Both the position numbers and the translations under genes were made by a program. Under the pieces are notes generated by a model. It was not told the DNA's origin. It saw only the letters and a program-made list of their open reading frames with translations, and did no database searches. DNA of 64,000 bases from Pyropia haitanensis (Eukaryota > Rhodophyta > Bangiophyceae > Bangiales > Bangiaceae), in the NCBI GenBank assembly GCA_008729055.1, contig SDUX01000136.1, positions 1 to 64,000 on the forward strand, written 5' to 3'. Positions within the stretch are counted from its first letter, which is position 1; every line of letters starts with the position of its first letter. Shown here one piece after another: positions 20,729-31,991 of the stretch.

Positions 20729-21363
20729 TGACAAGTGCGGGGCGGGTGGGGCAGCCGGGGGGGTGCTCCGCCCGCCCCCATTGCTGGCGTGGTGAGTTTG
20801 TTGGGGGGGGGGGGTGTGGCGGGAGGGTGATTGTCGGGTGGTGTGCTGGCGGGGGGGGTGGTGGCGGCGTGGCGGTGGTGGGCTGGCGGTGGCGGGGTGT
20901 GGTGACGGTGGGGTGGTGGCGGTGTGGTGGGGGCGGCAACAGACGTGGCGGGGCACTTCGGGGGGATGCCCCGTCGCGTTCTGGGAGGGGGGGGGGTGGG
21001 GGGAGGGCCCACCCCAACCCTCTGCCGCTTCTGCCGCCACCGCCACCTGCTGTCGTCACTCACTCTGCCGCTGCTTTACCTACGACCGCCACTACTGCCA
21101 TTGCTGTTTCTGCCGTTGGTGTTTTTGTGTTGTTGTTTTTTTTTTTTTTCGGGGGGGAGGGCGACAGAGTGCAGGGGGGTGTGAGGGCGAGGGTGAGGGC
21201 GGCGTGAGTGGAGGGTGCGAGAGCGAGGGGGAGCTGACGGGGGAGGCGATGCGGCGGCGGCGGCGGCGACGGCAGCGGCGGCGACGACGGCGGCGGCGGC
21301 GGCGGCGGCGGCGGCATCGGCGGCGGCGGCGGCGGCAAAGGCGATGGCGGCGACTGCGGTGGC
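18572..21363 (+). repeat. 720-bp tandem array (four monomers), unit 1
   Basis: GCTGACAAGTGCGGGG starts at 18572, 19290, 20009 and 20727; the diverged monomer begins at 21364. Monomer layout: GC-rich head, G run with GTGTGGCGGGAGGG, CCCCGTCGCGTTCTGG, a short pyrimidine-rich stretch of ordinary composition (TTTACCTACGACCGCCAC), T13-15, GAGGG-rich purines, then about 200 bp of GGC triplets. The last monomer is shortened in its triplet part (637 bp). Monomers are nearly identical apart from run lengths. Confidence 0.95.
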
Positions 21364-21982
21364 GCTGACAAGTGCGGGGCGGGTGGGGCTGCCGTTGGGG
21401 TGCTTGGTTGGCGTTGAAGATGGCGGGGTGGAGGTTTGGAGGTCGTGGTGGTAGGGTGGTGGCTTGCGTGGTTGGTTTTTGGCGGGCGGTGGTGGTTTTG
21501 GGGTTGTGGGGGCGGCGTGGTGGTGGCGGCGACGTGGTGGTGGCGACGGACGTGGCGGGCATATTGGGACGGTTCCCCGTCGCGTCATGGGTGGTGGGGG
21601 TTGGGGTTCGGGGGGGGCACGCCGACACGCCGCCGCCTCTGCCGCCACCGCCGGCAGCTGACTCAGCCATCGCTTCTCCCGCAGCCGGCGCTCGTGCCAT
21701 TGCTTCTGTTTGGTTGCTGTTTTTTTGTTTTTTTTTGCTGTGGTTTTTCTTTTTTCGTGGTGGGCGCGAGGGGTGTGGCGAACTGAGGGGGGGGAGAGGG
21801 GCGGCGGTGGAGGGCGAGGGGAGAGCGGGGGCTGAGGGGAGGGGCGCAGTGGTGGCGGTGGCGACGGCGGCGGCGACGACCAGGGCGGCGGTGTCGGCGG
21901 CGGCGGCGTTGGCGGCGGCGGCGGCACGGCCGGCGGCGATGGCGGCAGCGGCTCAGGCGGAGGCGATTGCGGCGGCGGCGCC
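21364..21982 (+). repeat. Diverged terminal monomer of the 720-bp family, unit 2
   Basis: Equivalent of 15-628. The T-rich run is T7-G-T8 (21720-21735) and the preceding segment reads CTCGTGCCATTG where unit 1 has two T substitutions. Confidence 0.8.
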
Positions 21983-22404
21983 AATGGCCGTCGCTTTCCA
22001 CCCGCGCTACCATTGTGGCAGCGCCGTCTGCCGCTTCCGCCGCCCTCTACCGCCACTGCCGCCGCCGGTCTCGGGGGGCTGACACCGCCGCCGCGCACCA
22101 CGGTCTTCCCCCGGACGCCACGGTGGCCGGCGGCCGCCGCCGCCGCGGCCAGCCGCCTTCCCGGGCGCTGGTTGGGGCGGCCGGGCGCAGCTGCCGCGCG
22201 CTGCCGCCCCCCCACCGGACGCCGCCGCCGCGCACTGCGGCCCCCCCCATGGACACCGCCGCGGCCGGCTGCCGTCGGCGCCGCGGTCAGCCTCCGCCCC
22301 TGACGCTGGCTGCAGCCAACGCAGACAACGAAGGGTGGTGGGAGGCGAGGGGGATGAACGGCAAGACGGCTGAAGCGACCAGCTACCCAGGTGGCACACG
22401 CAGA
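21983..22404. other. GC-rich flank left of the foldback element, unit 2
   Basis: Equivalent of 629-1047, with single-base homopolymer differences such as one extra C in TTCCCCCGGACG near 22110 and one extra G near 22340. No gene supported. Confidence 0.6.
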
Positions 22405-24336
22405 GGTACTTGAGAATAAAAATGCGAACAGCGATTTTTCAACAGAGAACAACACATACACCTCCGACATTACTCAGATCTCGAGGCAATCACGTCAATT
22501 CAAAAGCACCATACGCTTGATGTGATAGGCTGTCACGCGATCTCAGCCGTCCACATTCAGGAGTGCATCCCGAAGTCATCATTGCTGGATAGACGAGAAC
22601 AATACTTGACTCGGCAAGTAACCTGGTCATCGATTCGCAACTGCTGGGACGCACGCGCCTAAAGCGCCGGCGTCCGACGCCCCCCTTTCCACCCAGCCCT
22701 GTCGCGCCGGTCTCTCCAGTTCCCGGCCACCCAGCAGGCCGGGTGGATACACAGGCCGTTGTTTTTTACTCTATTCAGTTTTGAGTGCGGGTCTGTAGAC
22801 GTCTGCCAGAGCAGAGCCCCCAACGACCGCACGGACGGACACAATGCACTCACCATCCACCGTCGGTTCTGCCAGTCGGGGGCGCTGGTGACGGCGAAAC
22901 AGTGTCTGCTGAGGCGTTTTGTGGTCTACAATGGTCGACGCTCCAACAACCGTCGGGTACGTTTACGGATAGCGTTCGAAGGCGTCGCCCGTCCATCATG
23001 AGTGTCACGATCGTCTTTTGTTGCACGGACATTTGGGGCATGGCTATCATAACACCTGGTGGCATCCAATTGCTATAAGTGGGTGGACGACCCCCCTTGA
23101 GTCCGGACGTTGTTGAATCCCTGCAGAGGGAGGGGTGTTGGACACTGTCGCGCAGCTGGATGTGCCGGTGAGAGTCAAACGAGCAGTGGAGCAGGTCTGC
23201 TGCACAATTGGGACTTGAAGAGTGTAGTTTTTAGTGCATGAGAGCCCTCTGGAGCGTTCGACGGTCTGTCGAGACTACCTACGCAGACTGGCCTCGTTGG
23301 GGGCCTGTAGGACCCACGTCCCATTGTTTGGGACACTTTTACAGCATATACGCGTGCTCAGCGTCGTCGGTTTAGTCGATCCAGCTCGCTTCAGAAGAGT
23401 CCGTAGAGTGGTCGTTGACTCGTACTGCACGCGGGGATTGCGCCCGATGCACCACCTCTTAGTGCACTGCGTCACACGCCGCTATAACGCATATCAGCAA
23501 GTCAAGCGAACTTTTTCCAAAGTGTTCTCAAAATACCAAGACGATGGCGATGAGCACGTGCATGTGCTCACAAAGTGTTGCAAACAATGGCAAGCGGGTC
23601 ATACGAGCCCCCGAAGTGTGCACTCTGGACCGGTAGCCTCGACAGACCGTCCAACGCCCCACAGTGCTCTCATGCAAAAGGTACACCTGTCAGATCTGTA
23701 TAGTGCAGCAAGTTCTCTTCACAGCTTTTGTCACTCCCACCGGCGCTCTGGGCGTGTCCAGCTGCGCCGCAGCGCCTAGCACCCCATCGGAAGTCAGTCA
23801 GTCACCCATGTGTGGACTCCCGTGTGGTTTTTTTTACAATTGTACGCCACCATAGCCACCAGGTACATTTTCCGTGAGCGTTTGCTGAAAAACGTAGACT
23901 CATAATGCTCACGTTGGGGGCTCTGCTCCGGCAGACGTCTACAGACCCGCACTCAAAACTGAATAGAGTAAAAAACAACGGCCTGTGTATCCACCCGGCC
24001 TGCTGGGTGGCCGGGAACTGGAGAGACCGGCGCGACAGGGCTGGGTGGAAAGGGGGGCGTCGGACGCCGGCGCTTTAGCCGCGTGCGTCCCAGCAGTTGC
24101 GAATCGCTGACCAGGTTACTTGCCGAGTCAAGTATTGTACTCGTCAATCCAGCACGGCGTGCACTCCCCAGGATGGTCGGCTCAGATCGTGAGAAAGCCT
24201 ATCACGTGAGGAAGAGATATCAAACACGTGGCACATGTGACTTACGAGATGTGCCACAAGTTGTTAGTCAAGTACGATGTGTATAGATTTTTATGAATTC
24301 AGTTTCGTGCAATGTCTGTATTTCCTATCAAGTACC
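22405..24336. mobile_element. Foldback element, unit 2
   Basis: Same ends (22405 and 24336), 1,932 bp, core 22826-23911 in the orientation shared with units 3 and 4. The left arm reads TCTGCCAGAGC and the right arm GCTCCGGCAG, so the arms are distinguishable here; in unit 1 both carry the CCGG version. There is a private C to T at 24291 in the right flank of the arm. Confidence 0.75.
23234..23779 (+). CDS. Unassigned 181-codon ORF in the foldback core (unit 2)
   Basis: Counterpart of 2076-1471 (minus) in unit 1. It starts at ATG within TTTTTAGTGCATGAGAGC. A CTTTTTCCAAAGTG versus CTTTTTTCCAAGTG difference from unit 1 keeps the total length and frame while changing two residues. It diverges after the CATGCAAAAGG site (four A, frame shift relative to unit 1). 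No domain recognised. Confidence 0.15.
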   Translation: MHESPLERSTVCRDYLRRLASLGACRTHVPLFGTLLQHIRVLSVVGLVDPARFRRVRRVVVDSYCTRGLRPMHHLLVHCVTRRYNAYQQVKRTFSKVFSKYQDDGDEHVHVLTKCCKQWQAGHTSPRSVHSGPVASTDRPTPHSALMQKVHLSDLYSAASSLHSFCHSHRRSGRVQLRRSA

Positions 24337-24780
24337 CCCTGTGAGTAGACTTTTGGTTCCAAGTAGTATTGCCGGTTGTTCTCCTTTCGCCTTGCAGTCG
24401 TCTTCTGGCTGTGTCCTGCGACTTGTCGTCACCGGGTGGCTGACAAGATAGCAGCTCGCGGCGCGGCGCTGACAGCCTGCCGCAACTCGGAGCGAAGAAG
24501 AGGAGCGGCAGCCCGCGGTAGCGGGCGGGGATGGCTGCCGTGCGCCCGCGGTGGCCAGTCGCCCCGACCGGGGGCGGCGGCGGCAGCGAGGGAGCGGCGA
24601 CGTGCGTCGGCGGTAGCTTGCCGCGGTGGAAGCAGAAGGGGGGAGGGCGGCAGCCCGCGGCTGCGGCGAGGGCGCGGGCGGGGCGGCAGCCGGCGGGCGG
24701 CCTGCCCCGCCGCCGGCCCGCGGCGGCAGCCCGCTAGCGGCGGCAGCCCTTGGGCGGCTGTCGGCCGCGGTGGCGGCGGC

Positions 24781-24811
<31 letters not shown>

Positions 24812-26662
24812 GCCGCGGTGGGGGCGGCGGAGGCTGGGGTGGCAGCTGACCGGCCGCCAGCCGGGTAGCCAGCAGGCGACGGCTTCCTGCGAGCGGCGGT
24901 GGGCCGCAGCGGCGACTCTGGTTGGCGGCCGGATTGGCGACCGACCGGCGGCGGCGGCAGCCTCCGGCTAGGGCGGCGGGCAGCCGCGGCGTCGGCAACG
25001 GCAGCCGGCCGATGGAGGCGGCGGCGACGGTTGTGGTGACCAGGGCGGCAGCCGGCTGGCGTGGGTGGCGGCGGGCCGACGCCGCGGCGGCGGGGGCGGC
25101 AGAGGCGGCGCGCGACGGGGGGGGGGGGGGGCAGCACGCGGCGGAGGCGGGGGCGGTGCGCATCTCTGGCGGGCGGACGCAATGGGGGAGCCCGTGCGGG
25201 TAGGTGGTGCGCGTGGGACTGGCGGGATCGGGGCGCCGCGCTGTACATAGCAATGGCGGGAGGGTGGCGGCGCCACCGTCTTGTGGGGGGGGGTAATGCA
25301 GGACGTACTAATTGGGATGTAAGTAGAACAATGTAGCCGCAGTGGCGCACTCGGGACGGCGTGGCAGGAGCGTCTTTCAGGGGGGGTGCCACGTTGTGGT
25401 TCGTACAGGATTGAAATCCGGCCTTCCCATTGGCTGATACGCCTTCCTACGTGCTCCGAGCCTTTGATGTGCGGTTGGCGCATATCCAAGGCTGTGCTTT
25501 TCTTGGCTGGTGGCGTGCGCCTCTCGGCGGGGGGTGTCGACGGCGGAGTTCCGGGCGGCGGTCGCGACGCTCGTAGAGGAGGAGCGGGTGGTGGTGGTGG
25601 GGGGGGCAGCGCGCTGCGGTGGATCGTGACGGACGCGTGCGTGGGGGGAGTGCGGGGTGCCAGTAGTGGGAGCAGTGGTGGGGGTATTGAGGTGCTTTTC
25701 TTGTTTCACTGTTCCTGCTTGTTTCTCAGTCACGCGGCCGCACACGCTCCAGTGGCGACGAGTGGGGCGGGTGCCCACTGCCGAGGCTACCCCCTTCCCC
25801 CCGCGTCAGCGGGTTGGCCCCGTCGCTCCGCTGCGACCGCGGCGGCGGCGGCGGCGGCCGCGCCGCATCCCACCGCACCGCCGCGGATAGTGCGGCGAGC
25901 GCGGCCGCCGCGGCGGCCGCCACCGTCCCGCCCCTCCCACGGGAACGGCGGCCGCCGCTGGGTCCGCGGCGGCGGCGTCCCGCCGCGGCCGGCTGACGCG
26001 GTCACGGCCGCTGCTGGGGCGGCGGCGGCGTCGTTCCGCCGCGGCCGGCTGACGCGGCCGCGACCGCCGCAACGGTCACGGCGGTGGCCACGCCGCGAGG
26101 GAGACCCGCGTCGGCCGCCGCCGCCGCCGTCGTGTCCGTGACGGCGGGACGGGGTCGCCCGGCCGGCCGGCGGCGCCCGCCACGGCGGCGTCGTGCCCCG
26201 CGGGTGGTCGCAGCCGGTCGCACACGGGCGCGGCGGCGGTGGACTCCCCCCCCGCAGACTCCCCCCAGCGACGCTCCGCCCGCAGCGTTGTCGCGGTCGC
26301 CGCACGTGGATTGCCCCACCGCCGCTCAAGGATGAGCGCTGTGAACGGGGAAAGGGGGGGGAAATGTGTCCAACAAACAAGCAAGCGGCAGCCGTCATAG
26401 ATTACGACGCTCGCCTCAATGTCAATGCGGACTGCCAATTGGTACATGTTTAATTGGTTCCAGGCCCGCCGGCTACGTCTCCCCCGTGGGAAGTTCACCG
26501 GCGGGCCTGCTGCCGGGAAAGACGCCCGGCAGCTCGTCCGCACCAAGGGAAAACGCAGTCCCTGTGGTGCGAACAAGGAAGACAAACGCGCAGGCGTGCC
26601 AGAGGCGAGCACGACGCGCAAGTACAAAAAACAAAAAGAGACAGCGTGTGGCCCGGCGGGGA
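24337..26662. other. GC-rich spacer between foldback element and minisatellite 1, unit 2
   Basis: Equivalent of 2964-5290, one base shorter overall. Differences are mainly homopolymer lengths (one G fewer in CACTCGGGACGG near 25352, shorter G runs near 25650) and TTTAATTGG near 26449 where unit 1 has TTTGATTGG. No gene supported. Confidence 0.6.
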
Positions 26663-28443
26663 GCCGCCGCCCACGGCGACAACTTACCACCGTCGGGAGG
26701 GGGGCAGCGCCGCCAGCCGGCGGCCGCCGCCCACGGCGACAACTTGCCGCCGTCGGGAAAGGGGCGGTGGTGCCAGCCAGCGGCCACCGCCCACGGCGAC
26801 AACTTGCCGCCGTCGAGGGGGGGCAGCGCCGCCAGCCGCGGCGTCCGCCGCCCACGGCGACAACTTGCCGCCGTCGGGGGGTGGCGGTGGTGCCGGCCGG
26901 CGGCCACCGCCAACGGCAAAATTGCCGCCGTCGGGGGTGCGGTGGTGCCAGCCGGCGGCCACCGCCAACGGCGACAACTTGCCGCCGTCGGGGAAGGGGC
27001 GGTGGTGCCAGCCGGCGGCCACCGCCAACGGCGACAACTTGCCGCCGTCGGGGAAGGGGCGGTGGTGCCAGCCGGCGGCCACCGCCAACGGCGACAACTT
27101 GCCGCCGTCGGGGGGTGGCGGTGGTGCCGGCCGGCGCCACCGCCAACGGCAACGACTTGCCGCCGTCGGGGGCGAGGGGCGCCGCCCGCAAACAGGATGC
27201 GCCAAACCAGGAAAAAAAAAAAAAAAACCGCCGACGCCAGCAGCAGCAACATGCCGCCAACGGCGACAACTTGCCGCCGTCGGGGGGGGGCAGCAACGCC
27301 AGCCGGCGACCACCGCCAACGGCGACAACTTGCCGCCGTCGGGGGAGTGGCGGTGGTGCCGGCCGGCGACCACCGCCCACGGCGACAACTTGCCGCCGTC
27401 GGGGGGGTGGCGGTGGTGCCGGCCGGCGGCCACCGCCAACGGCGACAATTGCCGCCGTCGGGAGGGGGGCAGCGACGCCAGCCGGCGACCACCGCCAACA
27501 GCGAAAAGTTGCCGCCGTCGGGGGGGTGGCGGTGGTGCCAGCCAGCGGCCACCGCCCACGGCGACAACTTGCCGCCGTCGAGGGGGGGGCAGCGCCGCCA
27601 GCCGCGGCGTCCGCCGCCCACGGCGACAACTTGCCGCCGTCGGGGGGTGGCGGTGGTGCCGGCCGGCGGCCACCGCCAACGGCGACAATTTGCCGCCGTC
27701 GGGGGGGTGGCGGTGGTGCCAGCCGGCGGCCACCGCCAACGGCGACAACTTGCCGCCGTCGGGGAAGGGGCGGTGGTGCCAGCCGGCGGCCACCGCCAAC
27801 GGCGACAACTTGCCGCCGTCGGGGAAGGGGCGGTGGTGCCAGCCGGCGGCCACCGCCAACGGCGACAACTTGCCGCCGTCGGGGGGGTGGCGGTGGTGCC
27901 GGCCGGCGACCACCGCCAACGGCAACGACTTGCCGCCGTCGGGGGGCGAGGGGCGCCGCCCGCAAACAGGATGCGCCAAACCAGGAAAAAAAAAAAAAAA
28001 AAACCGCCGACGCCAGCAGCAGCAACATGCCGCCAACGGCGACAACTTGCCGCCGTCGGGGGGGGCGCGAGCCAGCCGGCGACCACCGCCAACGGCGACA
28101 ACTTGCCGCCGTCGGGGGGGTGGCGGTGGTGCCAGCCGGCGACCACCGCCCACGGCGACAACTTGCCGCCGTCGGGGGGGGGGCAGCGGGACGCCCAGCC
28201 GGCGACCACCGCCAACGGCAACGACTTGCCGCCGTCGGGGCGGTGGTCCGGTGGTGCCCAGCCGGCGGGACCACCGCCAACGGCGACGACTTGCCGCCGT
28301 CGGGGGGGTGTGCGGTGGTGCCAGCCGGCGACCACCGCCAACGGCGACAACTTGCCGCCGTCCGGGGGGGGTGGCGGTGGTGCCAGCCGCAGCGACCGGC
28401 CAGCCACCACGGCGACAACTTGCCGCCGTCGGGGTGGTGCCAG
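26663..28443 (+). repeat. Minisatellite 1 (about 29 copies), unit 2
   Basis: The shortest version of the array. It has two A-run variants (A16 at 27212-27227 and A18 at 27986-28003). From 28060 to 28440 nearly every monomer carries odd one- or two-base insertions (for example GGTCCGGTGGTGCCC and GGCGGGACC). This pattern is not seen in units 1 or 3 at the same place and looks like consensus error. Confidence 0.93.
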
Positions 28444-30358
28444 CGACGCCAGTCAGCGGCCGCCGCCGACGGCGACAACATGCCGCCGTCGGGGGGCGGG
28501 GCGCACCGCCGCCAGCCGGCAGCCGCCGCCGTCAACACCAGCAACACGTCGCCGTCGGGAGGGGGGGCACCGCCGCCAGCTGGCAGGCGCCGCCGCCGAC
28601 AGGGACATATTGGCGCCGTTGGCGGGGGGGGGAGCACGGCCGCCAGCCGGTAGCCGCCGCCGCCAACACCAGCAACACGCCGCCGTCGGGGGGGGGGTGC
28701 ACCGCCGCCAGCTGGCAGGCGCCGCCGCCATCAGCGAAAACATGCCGCCGTCGGCGGGGGGGGAGCACCGCCGCCAGCTGGCAGGCGCCGCCGCCAACAG
28801 GGACATCTTGGCGCCGTCATGGGGTGGGGGGGCGGCGCCGCCAGCCGGCAGGCGCCGCCGCCAATGGCAACATCACGTCGCCGTCGGTGGGGCAGGGGCG
28901 GCGCCGCCAGCTGGCAGGCGCCGCCGCCAACAGCGACATCTTGCCGCCGTCGGCGGGGGGGGGAGCACGGCCGCCAGCCGGTAGCCGCCGCCGCCAACAC
29001 CAGCAACACGCCGCCGTCGGGGGGGGGTGCACCGCCGCCAGCTGGCAGGCGCCGCCGCCATCAGCGAAAACATGCCGCCGTCGGCGGGGGGGGGAGCACC
29101 GCCGCCAGCTGGCAGGCGCCGCCGCCAACAGGGACATCTTGGCGCCGTCATGGGGTGGGGGGGCGGCGCCGCCAGCCGGCAGGCGCCGCCGCCAATGGCA
29201 ACATCACGTCGCCGTCGGTGGGGCAGGGGCGGCGCCGCCAGCTGGCAGGCGCCGCCGCCAACAGCGACATCTTGCCGCCGTCGGCGGGGGGGGGAGCACG
29301 GCCGCCAGCCGGTAGCCGCCGCCGCCAACACCAGCAACACGCCGCCGTCGGGGGGGGGGTGCACCGCCGCCAGCTGGCAGGCGCCGCCGCCATCAGCGAA
29401 AACATGCCGCCGTCGGCGGGGGGGGGAGCACCGCCGCCAGCTGGCAGGCGCCGCCGCCAACAGGGACATCTTGGCGCCGTCATGGGGTGGGGGGGCGGCG
29501 CCGCCAGCCGGCAGGCGCCGCCGCCAATGGCAACATCACGTCGCCGTCGGTGGGGCAGGGGCGGCGCCGCCAGCTGGCAGGCGCCGCCGCCAACAGCGAC
29601 ATCTTGCCGCCGTCGGCGGGGGGGGGAGCACGGCCGCCAGCCGGTAGCCGCCGCCGCCAACACCAGCAACACGCCGCCGTCGGGGGGGGGGTGCACCGCC
29701 GCCAGCTGGCAGGCGCCGCCGCCATCAGCGAAAACATGCCGCCGTCGGCGGGGGGGGGAGCACCGCCGCCAGCTGGCAGGCGCCGCCGCCAACAGGGACA
29801 TCTTGGCGCCGTCATGGGGTGGGGGGGCGGCGCCGCCAGCCGGCAGGCGCCGCCGCCAACACCACATACGCCGCCGTCGGGGGGGGGGGCACCGCCGCCA
29901 GCTGGCAGGCGCCGCCGCCAACAGCGACATCTTGCCGCCGTCGGCGGGGGGGGGAGCACGGCCGCCAGCCGGTAGCCGCCGCCGCCAACACCAGCAATAC
30001 GCCGCCGTCGGGGGGGGGGTGCACCGCCGCCAGCTGGCAGGCGCCGCCGCCATCAGCGACAACATGCCGCCGTCGGCGGGGGGGGGAGCACCGCCGCCAG
30101 CTGGCAGGCGCCGCCGCCAACGGCAACATCACGCCGCCGTCGGTGGGGCAGGGGCGGCGCCGCCAGCTGGCAGGCGCCGCCGCCGACAGCGACATCTTGG
30201 CGCCGTCGGCGGGGGGGGGGGGCGCTGCCGCCCGCCGGCAGCCGCCGCAGCCAACAGCGACAACTTGCCGCCGTCGGCTGGGGGGGGGGGCGGCGCCGCC
30301 AGTTGGCAGGCGCCGCCGCCAACAGCAGCAGCTCGCCGATGTCGGGGGGGGGGGCACC
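28444..30358 (+). repeat. Minisatellite 2 with four higher-order-repeat landmarks, unit 2
   Basis: CATGGGGTGGGG landmarks have their ATG at 28819, 29150, 29482 and 29814, spaced 331, 332 and 332 bp. The fourth is interrupted: after 29850 the sequence jumps through AACACCACATACGCC into a different monomer. This is a chimeric junction that deletes part of the repeat. Confidence 0.92.
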
Positions 30359-30726
30359 CGCCCGCGCGGCCGCGATCTCCGACAACGAGGCCGCAGCGAC
30401 ACGCGGCGGCATCCGCCGCAAGAGGCGGCACCAACACCGCAGCCAGGGACGTGTCGACGACAGGAAAGCTCGAAGAAGGGTGTTTCGAAGTGACAGCGAT
30501 GAAAACAGAAAACAGTAGCAGACCAATCACAGCCATAGAAGAAAAGCGGCCAGGACGACAAACACAAAAAAAGTCAGTCGCACGGTCAGGGCTCTAGAGT
30601 AGGTCGCTCCACCGCACCTGTACGCGCCAAGATAATGCACGACGCGCCCCTCCTCCCTCACCCGGCCGTCAAACTGCGTAATCCCGCCGCCCCCCGCGCA
30701 TGCGCCAGGAACAGGAAGCAGGCGGC
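30359..30726. other. Lower-GC single-copy stretch after minisatellite 2, unit 2
   Basis: Equivalent of 10321-10688, same length, no difference noticed by eye. Confidence 0.5.
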
Positions 30727-31991
30727 ACGCGCGCGGCGCCGTCGGCGTCCGCCGACCACTGGCCACCCCAAACCCCCCTCCCCATGCCACTGCGTAAGAG
30801 CAGCGGGCAGTGGCGCCGCGTGCGGGGAGGGGAGGGCGCGCGGGAGCGCGCCCCCCCCCCCCCCCTCCGGCACGCGGGCGCGATACGAGGGCGGCGCTCG
30901 AACGCCACTGCCGTCCGCACCCGCCGAACCCCCCCCCCCAGTATGGGAAGAGGGGCACGGTAACAGGAGAGCCCATGCTCCCGACTAGGGGAGCCTCCCG
31001 TTGCGGAGCGGAAAGGGGAAGGGATGACCGGTGGTCGACGGAGGTCAGGCGAGAGGGAGAAACGAGAAGCAAACTCAACAAGCCGACAAAGAGACAACCG
31101 ACCAGCGCGACCGGCGCCGCGACGCGCGCGGCGCCGTCACCATCCACCGACGGCCAGTCCCCCCTGCCCCGCACCCATAACACTGCGTAATAGCAGCGGG
31201 TAGTGGCGCCGCGCGTCAGCGGGGGGGAGCGCGGGAGCGATCCCCCCCCCTCACGACACGGGCGCGATACAGGGGAGGCGCCGCAAAACGCCACTGCCAT
31301 CCGCATGAGCCAAGCCCCCCCCCCACCACATGGGAAGAACAGGGCGACCACAGGAATGACTCCGCCACCACTGACGGGAGCCACCTGTTACGGATTGAGG
31401 TGAGGCAAGGACGGCAGACCGTCGGGGGTGGGTCACACAGGCAACAGAAGAACTCTCGGTCAACCACACAGGCGCCGCCACGGCGGCTCCCCGTCGTCGT
31501 CATCCGTCGATGACCAGCCCCTCCAAACCCCCGCCCCCCCCCACTGCGTATTTCAGCAGCGGGCGCTCCCGCCCCCCCCCCACTGCGTATTTCAGCAGCG
31601 GGTGGTGGCGCCCCCCCCCACTGCGTATTTCAGCAGCGGGCGGTGGCGCCCACGCCCACTGCGTATTTCAGCAGCGGGCGGTGGCGTCGCGCGCGGGAAG
31701 AAGAGGCGCCACAACGCCCCCCCTCCCCGGCGCGGGCGTGATTGAGGAGGCGGCGCTCTCGCGCCACCCCCGTCCGCGCATGCCATCCCCGCTCCCCCCC
31801 CACGTACGGGAAGAGGGGGACGGCAACAGGGATATCCATGCCCTCCAGGAGGGCCGCCTGGCGCGGACCGGGATGGGGGTGAAAGAGGCTGGACACCATC
31901 GGACGACAGACGCGCAAGAAGCACAACCAAAAACAGCGGGCGGGCCGAAACAAAAAAAAAATCAAAAGAGGGAAGGAAAAAAAAACAGAGC
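30727..31991 (+). repeat. Three diverged tandem blocks, unit 2
   Basis: Equivalent of 10689-11950. CACTGCGTA boxes lie at 30788, 31181 and, in the third block, from 31542. C runs differ in length by one base. Confidence 0.75.
31542..31694 (+). repeat. 4 x 38-bp array, unit 2
   Basis: Same array as 11502-11653. The first interval is 39 bp because one C run has an extra base; the others are 38. Confidence 0.9.

Larger units (their letters stand above)
1..21349 (+). repeat. Macrosatellite unit 1 (21,349 bp)
   Basis: First complete copy of the tandem macro-repeat, defined by recurrence of the landmark GCGACTGCGGTGGCGCTGAC at 1, 21350, 41015 and 62086. It has the same segment order as units 2 and 3. 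It differs from all other units in the orientation of the foldback-element core (1465-2541), in having the longest minisatellite 1 (3,770 bp) and in having the shortest minisatellite 2 (1,260 bp). Its first 400 bases also carry private changes, such as an uninterrupted T16 run at 368-383 where the other copies have T7-G-T8 to T10. The phase of the unit is arbitrary because no boundary marks a natural start. Confidence 0.97.
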
